A DNA stretch of 64,000 bases, from positions 124,001-188,000 of the forward strand of contig CAYWLR010000003.1 in assembly GCA_964459465.1 (NCBI GenBank), given 5' to 3'. A program made the position numbers and the translations under genes. Origin of the DNA: CALAMC01 sp964459465 (GTDB taxonomy: Bacteria; Zixibacteria; MSB-5A5; GN15; PGXB01). Of this stretch, positions 34,710 through 44,075 are shown one piece after another. How positions within the stretch are numbered: the first letter of the stretch is position 1; each line of letters begins with the position of its first letter. The notes beneath the pieces were generated by a model. It did no database searches, was not told the origin of the DNA, and worked only from the letters and a program-made list of their open reading frames with translations.

Positions 34710-35929
34710 GGATTGCCTGGTGACCCCGGAGCCGGAGATTCCAACGGTATGAATGCTTTACGAGTTTGTTTATTCAGATTCAGATATCCCAGCACGGCCG
34801 CGCCGCCGCCGACAATGAATACCAGAACGTAAATTATCCAACCCAGAATGGAAACGGAAAACAATACCGAGAGTACTATCAGCCCGATTAAAAATTCCAC
34901 TCCGATCGGGCCCTTATCCCGGCCGAATATCACGAATATCAGTCGTCCCAGTCCGATGGCGACATAGATCTTGCCGATATAAAACAACGCGATTCCGAAA
35001 CAAAACAACATCAACGCCACCGGGATACCGATCAACAGGGCAAAGAAAATTATCCCCCCGATGAGGACCACGGCATAAGTCAAAATACCGACCGCAAAAG
35101 CCATCCCGGGAGCTTTTATTACCTGCTCCGAGGCCGCCCGCGTATGCCTCTTGAAAAGCAGAATAAAAACATAACCCGTTACCAACGCCAGCAGAAACAT
35201 GGCAAAACGGAAGAATAACGGGAAATCCGTCGGGATTTTAATCTCGGTTTTTTCTTCAGGCACGGTCCACTGCGTCTTCCCACCAATGTGGGCGCTTTCA
35301 TCGACAATGGCTTCATTGAAACTTTCATATACGAAATCACCGGCGATACGGGCCTTGTCGGTTATTTGTATATCTCCGCCTTTGACCTTGATGTTCCCCA
35401 CGATACTGCCCGCTATCACCACGTATTCCGCCGCAATTTCGACATCACCGCCACACTCGCCGGATATCGTAACCCTTCCTCCGGCACAGGTTATATCCTG
35501 TCCGATTATCGCACCGCGACGGACGCTTATCTTATTGCCTGCCGCCAGCACGTTGCCGTTGATCTCGCCGCTGATTTGAATGTCATTACACAGGGCCCGA
35601 AGTGACTTGGCAACGGTCCCTTCGACGTCGGCCCGGATGGCGCAGACATTGAGATTGCCGTTGATTTCGCCGTTATGAAAAAAGTCCTGGGCGAGGGCGC
35701 TGACATCGCCGTTTACCCGGCCCATGATTTCTGCGTCGGTCTGAAAAATATAAATATCGTCTTCTATGAGTTCGTCTCGATTGACGGCAATATCTTGCCC
35801 CGACCAGAATACTGACGGCCGGGCGGCCTGCGGCACCGCCAGAATAAGCGCCGCCAGCGATAGGCAAATTAGCCCCTTTATTATTCCCGGTTTGATATAA
35901 TGCATCAGTTTTATAATACGGCCGCCCAT
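34703..35929 (-). CDS. Bactofilin-like beta-helix domain plus membrane domain protein
   Basis: 408 aa from ATG 35929, which has GGGAGAGG upstream; a shorter start at 35905 is possible. A signal peptide (IKGLICLSLAALILAVPQA) precedes a polymer-forming, bactofilin-like right-handed beta-helix (~35-210) with repeated short strands such as GRVNGDVSA, GEINGNLNV, GEINGNVLAAGNKI and GSIVGNIKVKGGDI. Four or five membrane segments follow (~235-385). This domain order is typical of uncharacterised membrane proteins with an extracytoplasmic bactofilin-like part. It is divergent from the CstA gene, and its stop overlaps the ggt stop. Function unknown; a structural or envelope role is plausible. Confidence 0.75.
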   Translation of the reverse strand: MGGRIIKLMHYIKPGIIKGLICLSLAALILAVPQAARPSVFWSGQDIAVNRDELIEDDIYIFQTDAEIMGRVNGDVSALAQDFFHNGEINGNLNVCAIRADVEGTVAKSLRALCNDIQISGEINGNVLAAGNKISVRRGAIIGQDITCAGGRVTISGECGGDVEIAAEYVVIAGSIVGNIKVKGGDIQITDKARIAGDFVYESFNEAIVDESAHIGGKTQWTVPEEKTEIKIPTDFPLFFRFAMFLLALVTGYVFILLFKRHTRAASEQVIKAPGMAFAVGILTYAVVLIGGIIFFALLIGIPVALMLFCFGIALFYIGKIYVAIGLGRLIFVIFGRDKGPIGVEFLIGLIVLSVLFSVSILGWIIYVLVFIVGGGAAVLGYLNLNKQTRKAFIPLESPAPGSPGNPQ

Positions 35930-35963
35930 AACAATTGTTGCCTCTCCCGGGCAGACAAATATA

Positions 35964-35992
35964 TTGCCTGAAATAAATTGTATGAGTATAAT
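35964..35992 (+). promoter_or_regulatory. Sigma70-like promoter for the CstA gene
   Basis: TTGCCT (35964-35969), 17-base spacer, and a perfect TATAAT (35987-35992). A transcript starting near 35999 supports the ATG at 36029 as the real start, because an upstream in-frame ATG at 35978 would lie before the -10. Confidence 0.7.
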
Positions 35993-36028
35993 GCAGGCCG
36001 ATTTGAGAATTGGCAATATATTTTTGCT

Positions 36029-37783
36029 ATGAATATCCTTGAGTTATTTTTATTCGCGATTATCTTGTTTGTCCTGGCATACCGGTTTTATGCCCGATAT
36101 CTGGCGCGCAAAATGGGCGAAAAATCGGATCGCCAGACACCCGCCGTCGATAAAAACGATGGCAGAGATTTCGTGCCGACTTCAGTCCCGGTGCTTTTCG
36201 CCCATCATTATGCAACCATCGCCGGGGCTGGGCCGATAATCGGGCCGACCATGGGAATTTTATACGGCGTTGGTCCGGCCTGGTTGTGGATAGTCATCGG
36301 CGGCATCTTGTTCGGTGCCGTCCATGATTTTTCTGCCCTGTTTGCCTCGATTCGCGAGGGGGGACAATCCATTGCCGAAATCGCCCGCAAGGCTTTGGGT
36401 GATTTCGGATTCCTGTTGTTTATCGCTTTTACCGGAATTATGCTGATTCTGGTCACATCGGCTTTTTTGTCACTGACAGCCGTCTCGCTGACTTCAATCT
36501 GGCCCATCGACAGGCTCGGTCTTGAAGCCGGACAAACCCTTCTGAAAATGCGCCTGGTCGACGATCAGCCGATGGGAGTAATCGGTGGTATCGCCTCAAC
36601 GTCGGTCATAATCATAACCGCCTGCGCGCCGCTTCTGGGTTTTTTGATTTTTAAACGCCGCATAAATACCATTATATCTTTTGCTCTCGCCATTGCGGTA
36701 TGTGTTATCTCGGTGTATGTCGGCTTTCAATGGCCGGTTTCGATGTCGAGCCTGACCTGGATGATTATTATTTCCGTTTACGTCTTCATCGCCGCCGGAC
36801 TGCCGGTCTGGACCATTCTGCAGCCGCGCGATTTCATTAACGTCCAGATATTGTATTTCGGGCTTATAGTTATGACCTTATCGGTTATTATCGCCGGATT
36901 TGGCGGAGCGAGCACCATCCACATGCCGACCTTCAATCTGGCCGAGGGTCAGGCCCAGATGGGTCCGGTCTGGCCGATTTTATTTATTATAATTGCCTGC
37001 GGGGCCATCTCCGGTTTTCATGCTCTGGTGGCCGGAGGAACTACCGCCAAACAGCTGGCCCGCGAATCGCAGGCCAAAGTGGTCGGCTATGGCGCCATGA
37101 TTCTCGAATCGGCTTTGGCTGTTTTGGTTATCCTCGCGATTGCCTCGTCGCTCAAATACGCCGATTATATGACCATCACCTGGCCGGCGGCCGGTACCGG
37201 CAATCCGATTCTGGCCTACGCTCTGGCGGTCGGAAATCTGGCCCACCGGGCATTGGGAATTCCCGTCGCATTCGGCGCTATCATTGGTATCCTGATGGTC
37301 GAGGGTTTCGTGGTCACCACCCTCGATTCGGCGGTCCGCCTGAATCGCTATATTTTCGAGGAACTCTGGAAACGTATCTTTAAAAGTGCCCCGGCCCTCT
37401 TCAGCAAATTCTGGTTTAATTCCGCCCTGGCCGTAAATCTTATGTTTATTTTGGCCGTGAGTAACGGCTACAAACTCATCTGGCCGGTTTTTGGGGCCAG
37501 CAATCAGCTTCTGGCGGCCTTGAGCCTTCTGGCCGTCTCCGCCTGGCTAAGGCTTCGCGGCCGCGCCAACTGGTTTACCCTGGTTCCGGCCGTTATTATG
37601 CTTACAACCACAATTGCCGCCCTGATTTATTATCTTGTCGAAAAATATATACCGGCGGGCAATATTGCCCTAATCGTTACCGACATAATTCTGTTGATTC
37701 TGGCCTTTGGCGTGGTCTTCCAGACATGTCGTAAATCATTCGGCGGCAGAAGACAGCAGGAATCCTCGGCAATTTCCACCTAA
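36029..37783 (+). CDS. cstA: CstA/BtsT-family peptide or pyruvate transporter
   Basis: 584 aa from ATG 36029 (start decided by the promoter). About 15 hydrophobic segments. Family marks of carbon-starvation protein CstA are clear: YARYLARKM near the N-terminus, the segment DFVPTSVPVLFAHHYATIAG, GPIIGPTMGILYGVGPAWLW, and GFHALVAGGTTAKQL, with the C-terminal LNRYIFEELW region. Characterised members import peptides or pyruvate at the cytoplasmic membrane. At 584 aa it is shorter than the E. coli protein (about 700), as is common outside Proteobacteria. Substrate is not readable from sequence. It appears to be monocistronic. Confidence 0.92.
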   Translation: MNILELFLFAIILFVLAYRFYARYLARKMGEKSDRQTPAVDKNDGRDFVPTSVPVLFAHHYATIAGAGPIIGPTMGILYGVGPAWLWIVIGGILFGAVHDFSALFASIREGGQSIAEIARKALGDFGFLLFIAFTGIMLILVTSAFLSLTAVSLTSIWPIDRLGLEAGQTLLKMRLVDDQPMGVIGGIASTSVIIITACAPLLGFLIFKRRINTIISFALAIAVCVISVYVGFQWPVSMSSLTWMIIISVYVFIAAGLPVWTILQPRDFINVQILYFGLIVMTLSVIIAGFGGASTIHMPTFNLAEGQAQMGPVWPILFIIIACGAISGFHALVAGGTTAKQLARESQAKVVGYGAMILESALAVLVILAIASSLKYADYMTITWPAAGTGNPILAYALAVGNLAHRALGIPVAFGAIIGILMVEGFVVTTLDSAVRLNRYIFEELWKRIFKSAPALFSKFWFNSALAVNLMFILAVSNGYKLIWPVFGASNQLLAALSLLAVSAWLRLRGRANWFTLVPAVIMLTTTIAALIYYLVEKYIPAGNIALIVTDIILLILAFGVVFQTCRKSFGGRRQQESSAIST

Positions 37784-37834
37784 TTGCTTATACGGCAATA
37801 AATAAAATCATTACCGTGCCGATATTTCCTATAA

Positions 37835-37853
37835 GCGGGCAGATTTTGCCCGC
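37835..37853 (+). terminator. Possible weak terminator
   Basis: GCGGGCA (37835-37841) pairs with TGCCCGC (37847-37853), 5-base loop, followed by only ATTTGG. It separates the transporter gene from the diguanylate cyclase gene, which starts 13 bases later, so it might also affect translation of that gene. Confidence 0.35.
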
Positions 37854-37865
37854 ATTTGGATAATT

Positions 37866-39431
37866 ATGAAAATTTTTCATGACAGGGGAAGAACCCTTCT
37901 TCCCAGGGTGGATACCATATTCCTCTTGTCGCGCCAGATGATTCTCTTCGGGGCGATCTGGGTATATTTCTCCGCCAATTTGAATTACACCTCCAAATTA
38001 ATTCTGTTGTCATTATTGGGAGCATTTGTCCTGCAGCTTTTAATCTTCTGGGCGATCATGCGCGATAAAAATCTTGACCTCAAGAAGGCTTACCTGTTCA
38101 TGATTATTTTCGACCTCGTATTCACGTCCGTATTGATTAAAATGACCGGGGGATTCTACTCGGAATATTTCCTGTTCTATTATCTGACCGTCGCTTTTAC
38201 CGGCTACATTTTGGCTTTTTGGGCGGCCACGATTATGGTGGCGGCCCTGTCGCTGATATATGCCGGCATCTGCCTGACCGGATTCTCGACCGGAACAATT
38301 CCCGATATCATCATTCGGATGGGGATAATGTGGTTTTTCTTTATGGCTATCGCGTTCGTTTCGGATTATATCCGTCGTTCGGAACAAAGACTCCTCAATC
38401 TCTTTAATACCCTCAATCAAAGAACCACGGAGTTGGAAAAATCGCAGGTTCATCTGGAAATGATTTATGAAAACCTCCGCACTCTGGGATCGTTTTTAGA
38501 CATTGACGGCATTATCGAAGAAGCCATGCGTATCATGGGCGAAATTCTGGCCTATCCCGCCAGCGCCCTATTGCTGATTGGCCCCGGCAACAACCTCATC
38601 TATCGCGGGCGTAATATCGCCGGCCAGTCCAATTTCCATTTGAAAGCCATGGACAAAGATAAAAACAGACTCCTGCAACTGGTCTTCGAACAGGGGGAAC
38701 CGGTTCGGGTCACCGATATTTCCGGGCGCGATGATTATCAGCCGCTTCGCAAAACTACCCATGCCGTAATGCTGGTGCCGATGATTTCCCACGGGCTGGC
38801 CAAAGGGGTCCTGATTGCCGAGTCGCCAGACACCGATGCCTTTTCTAATAAGGATGAAAAATCGATGGTGGTGGTTGCCCGCTCCGCGGCTATGGCTCTG
38901 GATAATGCCATGCTCCATAAAAAGATGGAAGAATTGACCATAACCGACGAACTCACCGGAATATATAATTATCGCTATTTCACGCAAAAACTAAAAGAAG
39001 AACAGAGGCGTGCCGCCCGCTATGATTTGCCCTTATCCCTGATTATGCTTGATATCGACTGGTTCAAAAAATTTAATGATACTTATGGACACGAGGTCGG
39101 TAATATCGTATTAAAAGGCATGACCTCGGTGGTCAAAAAGTGTATCAGGGATGTTGACGTTTTCGCCAGGTACGGCGGTGAAGAATTCGCGATACTCCTG
39201 CCCCAGACCCCTAAAGTCGAAGCGGTTCGTATCGGCGAAAGAATTCGCGAATCGGTCGAAGCCGCCACCTTCGGCGGTCGTGATAATGTACCCGACCTCA
39301 AAGTCACCGTATCGGTGGGCGCATCGTCATTCCCTGAAAACGGCAAACCCTATGATGAATTGCTGTCCCTGGCCGACCAGGCCCTCTACCGGGCCAAGGG
39401 AGCCGGGAAAAACCTGGTATGTGTGATTTGA
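37866..39431 (+). CDS. Membrane GAF-GGDEF diguanylate cyclase
   Basis: 521 aa. Four to six membrane segments (~15-165) are followed by a short coiled coil (~170-200), a GAF-like domain (~205-350) and a GGDEF domain (~355-520). The catalytic motif is GGEEF at 437-441, and the inhibitory I-site RDVD (428-431) is present, so it should make c-di-GMP with product inhibition. ITDELTGIYNYRYF and SLIMLDIDWFKKFND are normal GGDEF core segments. One base separates its stop from the NagZ start, so signalling and cell-wall recycling genes are translated from the same message. The input signal is unknown. Confidence 0.93.
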   Translation: MKIFHDRGRTLLPRVDTIFLLSRQMILFGAIWVYFSANLNYTSKLILLSLLGAFVLQLLIFWAIMRDKNLDLKKAYLFMIIFDLVFTSVLIKMTGGFYSEYFLFYYLTVAFTGYILAFWAATIMVAALSLIYAGICLTGFSTGTIPDIIIRMGIMWFFFMAIAFVSDYIRRSEQRLLNLFNTLNQRTTELEKSQVHLEMIYENLRTLGSFLDIDGIIEEAMRIMGEILAYPASALLLIGPGNNLIYRGRNIAGQSNFHLKAMDKDKNRLLQLVFEQGEPVRVTDISGRDDYQPLRKTTHAVMLVPMISHGLAKGVLIAESPDTDAFSNKDEKSMVVVARSAAMALDNAMLHKKMEELTITDELTGIYNYRYFTQKLKEEQRRAARYDLPLSLIMLDIDWFKKFNDTYGHEVGNIVLKGMTSVVKKCIRDVDVFARYGGEEFAILLPQTPKVEAVRIGERIRESVEAATFGGRDNVPDLKVTVSVGASSFPENGKPYDELLSLADQALYRAKGAGKNLVCVI

Positions 39432-39432
39432 T

Positions 39433-40413
39433 ATGATTAACAAAATCGGACAACTGTTCATCGTCGGCTATAAAGGAATTAACCCTTCCGATGAATTCAT
39501 GCGCTTCTTCGTGAAAGAGCGGATTGGCGGCGTTATATTTTTCGAGGATAACGCCAACCCGCATTATCACGCCGAAAAGCATATAAGGCAATTTATCTCC
39601 GAGTCGGAGTGTATCCCGTTTTTTGCGGTTGACCAGGAGGGTGGGCGAGTCTGTCGATTCAGAGGCGCCCCGGCCGAATTCGATTCACCTTCAAATTACG
39701 CCGATGCCAACAATCTGGAATTGTACAGTGAGCACTTCGGGCGGGCCGCCTATTACATGCAATCACTTGGGCTTAACCTGATTCTTGGCCCGGTAGCCGA
39801 TCTTAACCTCGACGACCAGAATCCATGCCTTAAAGGCCGTACTTTCGGCAAGAATCCGGCCCGCGCCATACCTTTTATCGAGCGCACCATCGAGATTGCC
39901 CATAAGTGCAGCCTGTTGACCTGTCCCAAACATTTCCCCGGACTGGGCGCGTCGGTGGTCGACCCCCATCACGAACTGGCCAGGGCCGATTATGATTATC
40001 AGGCCTTTCTCAACCGCGAGGGCATCGTCTTTCAGGCGGCCATCGCCGCCGGGTGTGATATGATCATGACGACACACCTTATCCTGCCCCAAATTGATAA
40101 GGAACCGGCCACCGTCTCAAGCGCCGTGGTCAGCAATATGCTTCGGGGAACGCTTAAATTCGACGGCATCGCCATCACCGATGACCTGTTGATGGAGGGC
40201 GCCCGCGTCATGGGTGATTATGGTGAACGGGCTCTTAAAGCGTTCAATGCCGGTCATGATATACTTTTATTCGGACAAAACTTCCGTGTCGCCCAGGAAG
40301 TCGTGACATACTTCAAAAAGGCTTATAAAAAAGGCCTGTTGAGCGAAGATCGTCTGACCAATTCATTGGAAAGAATATCCGGTATCAAGTCCAAGTTGAC
40401 TGTACCGGCGTAA
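39433..40413 (+). CDS. nagZ: Beta-N-acetylhexosaminidase, GH3 (NagZ-like)
   Basis: 326 aa. Family 3 landmarks: AVDQEGGRVCRFRG, GPVADLN, KHFPGLGASVVDPHHELA and AITDDLLMEG. The NagZ Asp-His general acid/base dyad is D177/H179; the expected nucleophile is D250. The usual PGHG is PGLG here, a substitution near the flexible loop. No signal peptide, so it should act in the cytoplasm, removing GlcNAc from GlcNAc-anhydroMurNAc muropeptides. The AnmK gene follows directly, which strongly supports a muropeptide-recycling role. Confidence 0.92.
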   Translation: MINKIGQLFIVGYKGINPSDEFMRFFVKERIGGVIFFEDNANPHYHAEKHIRQFISESECIPFFAVDQEGGRVCRFRGAPAEFDSPSNYADANNLELYSEHFGRAAYYMQSLGLNLILGPVADLNLDDQNPCLKGRTFGKNPARAIPFIERTIEIAHKCSLLTCPKHFPGLGASVVDPHHELARADYDYQAFLNREGIVFQAAIAAGCDMIMTTHLILPQIDKEPATVSSAVVSNMLRGTLKFDGIAITDDLLMEGARVMGDYGERALKAFNAGHDILLFGQNFRVAQEVVTYFKKAYKKGLLSEDRLTNSLERISGIKSKLTVPA

Positions 40414-40420
40414 CAAGGTC

Positions 40421-41605
40421 ATGATTCAAAAGCTTATAAACAAAAAGAGCCTGACTGTAATCGGAATAAACTCGGGCACCTCGGCCGACAGCCTCGACCT
40501 GGCCGCCGTCAGGGTTTTAAATAAAAAATCGGGAATATCGGTTAGATTTCTCAAAGGTAAGACGGTGCCATACCCCCGGCTCTTCTCGGACAAACTGCAG
40601 AAGGCTGTGCTTAATCGTTCTCTGTCGCTCGAAGAAGCGATGTCTCTCGACCGCGAACTGGGCGATTTTATCGGCCGCCAAACCCGCCGGTTTAGTGCCG
40701 ATTTGAAAAAAATGAATGTCGTGGCCCACTTGGTCGCCTCCCACGGACAAACCCTGCGCCACCTGCCGGGACGATTCAAAATATCCCGCCGTACATCCCA
40801 TGCCACCATGCAAATCGGTCATCCGGAAACCATCGCCTTTCACACCGGCCTGCCCACCGTCGCCGATTTTCGCCAGGCCGATATCGCCGCAGGCGGCGAA
40901 GGCGCGCCCATCACGTCTTTAGCCATGTGGCACCTGTTTTCCGATAAAAAGCGTAACCGCCTGCTTTTGAATATCGGCGGCATCGCCAATTATTTTTTCT
41001 TTCCCGCCGGGACAGGACCGGACCATATAATCGCCCGTGACTGCGGCCCCGGCAACAGCCTGATGGATTTGCTGACGAAAAAATTTTTCCACCGACCCTA
41101 TGACGCCATGGGCCGCTTGGCCGCAAAAGGCCGTATCTCTCAAAGGCTTTTAACAATACTCATGGCCGATGACTATCTCAAGGGAAAATTCGGACCCTCC
41201 ACCGGCCGCGAACGGTTCGGCGAAAAATTCGTCGAGAAAATAATCCGCTGGTCCGCGAAACTGAATCTCAACCGATACGATATCATGACCACCACGGCCG
41301 AGCTTACGGCGGTCACCATCGTCGATCATGTCCGCCGACTGGCCAGGCAATACGATATAGAGGCGCTCCATCTTTTTGGAGGTGGCGCCAAAAATAAATT
41401 TATCGTCGATGGTCTGAAACTGGGCCTGCCGGAAATCGACATCGAAAAAGTCGAACGTCTGGGATATGAAGGCGATTATCTGGAAGCCGTCTGCTATGCC
41501 GTCATGGGCGCTATGACGTTGTGGCGCCAAACGGGCAACTTGCCGGATGTCACCGGCGCGCAAAAAAAAGTGGTCTGCGGAAAAATAATCGATATCTTCG
41601 AATAA
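40421..41605 (+). CDS. anmK: Anhydro-N-acetylmuramic acid kinase
   Basis: 394 aa, the normal family length. The N-terminal phosphate loop reads NSGTSADSLDLAAV (canonical GMSGTSxDGxD; the Gly after Asp is Ser here). ASHGQTLRHLP, GHPETIAFHTGLPTVADFRQ, NIGGIANYF, DCGPGNSLMD and LFGGGAKN are the other family signatures. The enzyme opens and phosphorylates 1,6-anhydroMurNAc to MurNAc-6-phosphate. The product of the adjacent NagZ is its substrate. It starts 7 bases after nagZ. Confidence 0.95.
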   Translation: MIQKLINKKSLTVIGINSGTSADSLDLAAVRVLNKKSGISVRFLKGKTVPYPRLFSDKLQKAVLNRSLSLEEAMSLDRELGDFIGRQTRRFSADLKKMNVVAHLVASHGQTLRHLPGRFKISRRTSHATMQIGHPETIAFHTGLPTVADFRQADIAAGGEGAPITSLAMWHLFSDKKRNRLLLNIGGIANYFFFPAGTGPDHIIARDCGPGNSLMDLLTKKFFHRPYDAMGRLAAKGRISQRLLTILMADDYLKGKFGPSTGRERFGEKFVEKIIRWSAKLNLNRYDIMTTTAELTAVTIVDHVRRLARQYDIEALHLFGGGAKNKFIVDGLKLGLPEIDIEKVERLGYEGDYLEAVCYAVMGAMTLWRQTGNLPDVTGAQKKVVCGKIIDIFE

Positions 41606-41614
41606 TAGGTGACT

Positions 41615-42895
41615 ATGAATATCAATTTAACATCGTCATGGGATAGGATTATAAGAACGACCGCTCATTATGGCACGATTGCGTTGATTATATTTTTGGT
41701 CTGGGGATGCGCCGCCGTGCCGAAACTGAAAGAAGGCTCCGAGGGTACCTATCTGCGACTACCCTTTGTTCGGGTTCTTCTGCAGAATACGTCAAGCGAA
41801 ATTGTCGTCTCCGGCAAGGGTTCCTTTTCGGTGGAATGCCTGAAGGGCAAAAAAAGCTATGTTTATTATTCTTCCCAGCCGGTGACATTCAGCCGGTCCG
41901 GCGATGGCCTTGTCATCAAAATGGGTAATAACCCGCTGGGCGACCGATTCGATGAAGTCCTCTTGACACCGCGCTCCGGACATAATTTCCTGACGGCCTT
42001 CAACCAGCGCTACCGTGGCATGCTCCGCATTTTGCCCAACGGCAACAATCTTCGATTAATCAATATCGTGCATGTCGATGATTATCTCAAGGGCGTCGTT
42101 CCGCTAGAAATTGGCTTTACCACCGATCCGGAACTGGAAGCGATTAAAGCCCAGGCGGTGGCGGCGCGAACCTATGCCATTTCGCATCTGGAGCAATACA
42201 CCAAAGAACCGTATGACCTGAAATCCGACGTCAGCGATCAAGTGTATCGCGGCGTGGACGTCGAAAAAGAATTGGTAAATGAGGCCGTCGATGCCACCCG
42301 CGGCATGGTCATGAAATTCCACGATCAACTGATCAACGCCTATTATCATTCCACCTGCGGCGGTTCGACCGATGACATCGATGAAGTCTGGGATCGCAAA
42401 GCAGAGCCGTACTTGCGGGCCGTCGCCGACAGTGGCTATTGTGACTGGTCGAAATACGCCCGGTGGACGGAATCATACAGCGTCAAACAGCTCGCCTTGA
42501 GACTCGAAGAATATCTCTCGGCCGAGCGTGGCAGAGTCATTCGTATCGACCGCATCGATGACATCGAAATTACCGGCCTTACCGCCGGTGGGCGCGTCGC
42601 CGAAATGACCGTGACAACCGACAAAGGCACCTTTAATTTCGGCAAGGATAAAGTCCGCTGGGTTTTCACCCGCTCCTCCAACCCCGAAATGATTCTGCAG
42701 TCGGCCTGGTTTCGAATCCAGAAACAATTCGATTCGCAAAATCGCCTGGCCCGGGTCGATTTCGTCGGCCGGGGCTACGGCCACGGGGTCGGCATGTGCC
42801 AGACCGGGGCGATCGGGATGTCGCGCGCCGGATGGAAATTCGAGAACATTTTAAAATACTATTATTCCCATATCAACTTGGTTCGGCTATACTGA
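41615..42895 (+). CDS. SpoIID/LytB-domain lytic transglycosylase-like lipoprotein
   Basis: 426 aa from ATG 41615, with AGGTG just upstream (GTG 41609 is an alternative). A hydrophobic segment ends FLVWGC, a plausible lipobox. The SpoIID domain contains HVDDYLKGVVPLEIG (E165 in the position of the catalytic Glu of SpoIID), AIKAQAVAARTYA, YYHSTCGGST and GRGYGHGVGMCQTGA near the C-terminus. SpoIID proteins cleave denuded glycan strands in peptidoglycan; in non-sporulating bacteria they act in wall turnover. Its place after nagZ and anmK fits a periplasmic step feeding the recycling pathway. Confidence 0.9.
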   Translation: MNINLTSSWDRIIRTTAHYGTIALIIFLVWGCAAVPKLKEGSEGTYLRLPFVRVLLQNTSSEIVVSGKGSFSVECLKGKKSYVYYSSQPVTFSRSGDGLVIKMGNNPLGDRFDEVLLTPRSGHNFLTAFNQRYRGMLRILPNGNNLRLINIVHVDDYLKGVVPLEIGFTTDPELEAIKAQAVAARTYAISHLEQYTKEPYDLKSDVSDQVYRGVDVEKELVNEAVDATRGMVMKFHDQLINAYYHSTCGGSTDDIDEVWDRKAEPYLRAVADSGYCDWSKYARWTESYSVKQLALRLEEYLSAERGRVIRIDRIDDIEITGLTAGGRVAEMTVTTDKGTFNFGKDKVRWVFTRSSNPEMILQSAWFRIQKQFDSQNRLARVDFVGRGYGHGVGMCQTGAIGMSRAGWKFENILKYYYSHINLVRLY

Positions 42896-42946
42896 TTTCA
42901 TTAACTTGATATTTGTAAAATCATATCGCGCGGCTATATTCATGTT

Positions 42947-44068
42947 ATGTCTTTTGTCGCGTCCGGCAGAGCCGTCATATTGAATTCACGGCAATCACTG
43001 TATCCGTGCGGCGCCGATCCCTGGATTGGTGCAACCGCGCGGGTCATCGATGATATCGCGAAAAAAAACCTGACCCTGTTGGCCTCGGTCGGAACCCCGG
43101 CCTGGGAAATTGGCCTCTGTCTGGCCGGACTAAAAAAACTCCCAATAATGCTGTTTGTTCCCGCTACCCCCGGAGAAAATGAAAACCGTATACTAAGCCA
43201 TTACTGCGCCGAATTTCGCCTTGACCCCGATTTTGTGCGGGTTTTTGAAATTATCGGCGGCACATCCCCCGGCAATCAACACCCCTTTCCGACTGCACGC
43301 GACAATAAAATTATCGAAATGGCCGACATCATTTATCCCGTGTCGATCCGTCCGCAAGGAAATTTCGACAAACTCCTGTCCAAACCGCCCATGCAGAACA
43401 AGGTTATCGACAGAACGTTTGCCGTGCCCTGGCAATCCCGAAAAATAAACCGTCTGGCACCCCTGTCACCGGAAAAATTGATGCCCGGTTTGGATGACGC
43501 CTTACGGGATTATATCATGCACTGGACACGAAGTGTGCATTATCCCTGGCCCGGTGAATCCAAACATGATTTCTATGATGCCTTAATACACTCAACAGAC
43601 AATTATCCCCGATCGGCCCTTTTTACGCTGATGAGAATACTGGGGGAAAGGCGTCTTCGGGCCTCATCGAGGCATATGCGCAAGGGTGTTTCGGCCGTGT
43701 CTTTTTCATCCCTGCCACCGTCGCAAGCCGTCGCTCTGATGCGTTGGCGCTCACGCTATCGCGAAATGAGTTTTGAACCATACGGCATCGCCATAAAGAA
43801 ATCCGCCGCCGAACAAGCCGGTATAAAAAAAGCCGTATACGGCAACCGCGAAATGATCTCTTATCTTACGGCTGACGAAAAACCATATTTCCAGAATATC
43901 GGAACTATCGGGGATTGGGAACAGGAACGGGAGTACCGCCATCTTGGCGATTTGGATTTATGCACCTTTGACGGTTCCGAAATGTATGTGATTACGCGGT
44001 CACCGTCCGAAATCGATAAAATAAAGACAGTCTTTGACGGCCGGGTTCTGGTATTATTGGATGAGTAG
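42947..44068 (+). CDS. Uncharacterised protein with Rossmann-like N-terminus and DUF2971-like C-terminus
   Basis: 373 aa, not a member of a family I recognise with confidence. The N-terminal ~150 residues (TLLASVGTPAWEIGLCLAGL; IMLFVPATPGENE; KIIEMADIIYPVSIRPQGNF) look like a Rossmann-type sensor fold, loosely like DprA/LOG-type nucleotide-binding domains. The C-terminal part (FEPYGIAIKKSAAEQAGI, VYGNREMISYL, GDWEQEREYRHLGDL) resembles DUF2971 proteins, which are common in defence-like contexts. It starts 51 bases after the SpoIID gene and is convergent with the glycosyltransferase gene (8-base gap). No signal peptide. Function not assigned. Confidence 0.6.
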   Translation: MSFVASGRAVILNSRQSLYPCGADPWIGATARVIDDIAKKNLTLLASVGTPAWEIGLCLAGLKKLPIMLFVPATPGENENRILSHYCAEFRLDPDFVRVFEIIGGTSPGNQHPFPTARDNKIIEMADIIYPVSIRPQGNFDKLLSKPPMQNKVIDRTFAVPWQSRKINRLAPLSPEKLMPGLDDALRDYIMHWTRSVHYPWPGESKHDFYDALIHSTDNYPRSALFTLMRILGERRLRASSRHMRKGVSAVSFSSLPPSQAVALMRWRSRYREMSFEPYGIAIKKSAAEQAGIKKAVYGNREMISYLTADEKPYFQNIGTIGDWEQEREYRHLGDLDLCTFDGSEMYVITRSPSEIDKIKTVFDGRVLVLLDE

Positions 44069-44075
44069 CGTGGTC

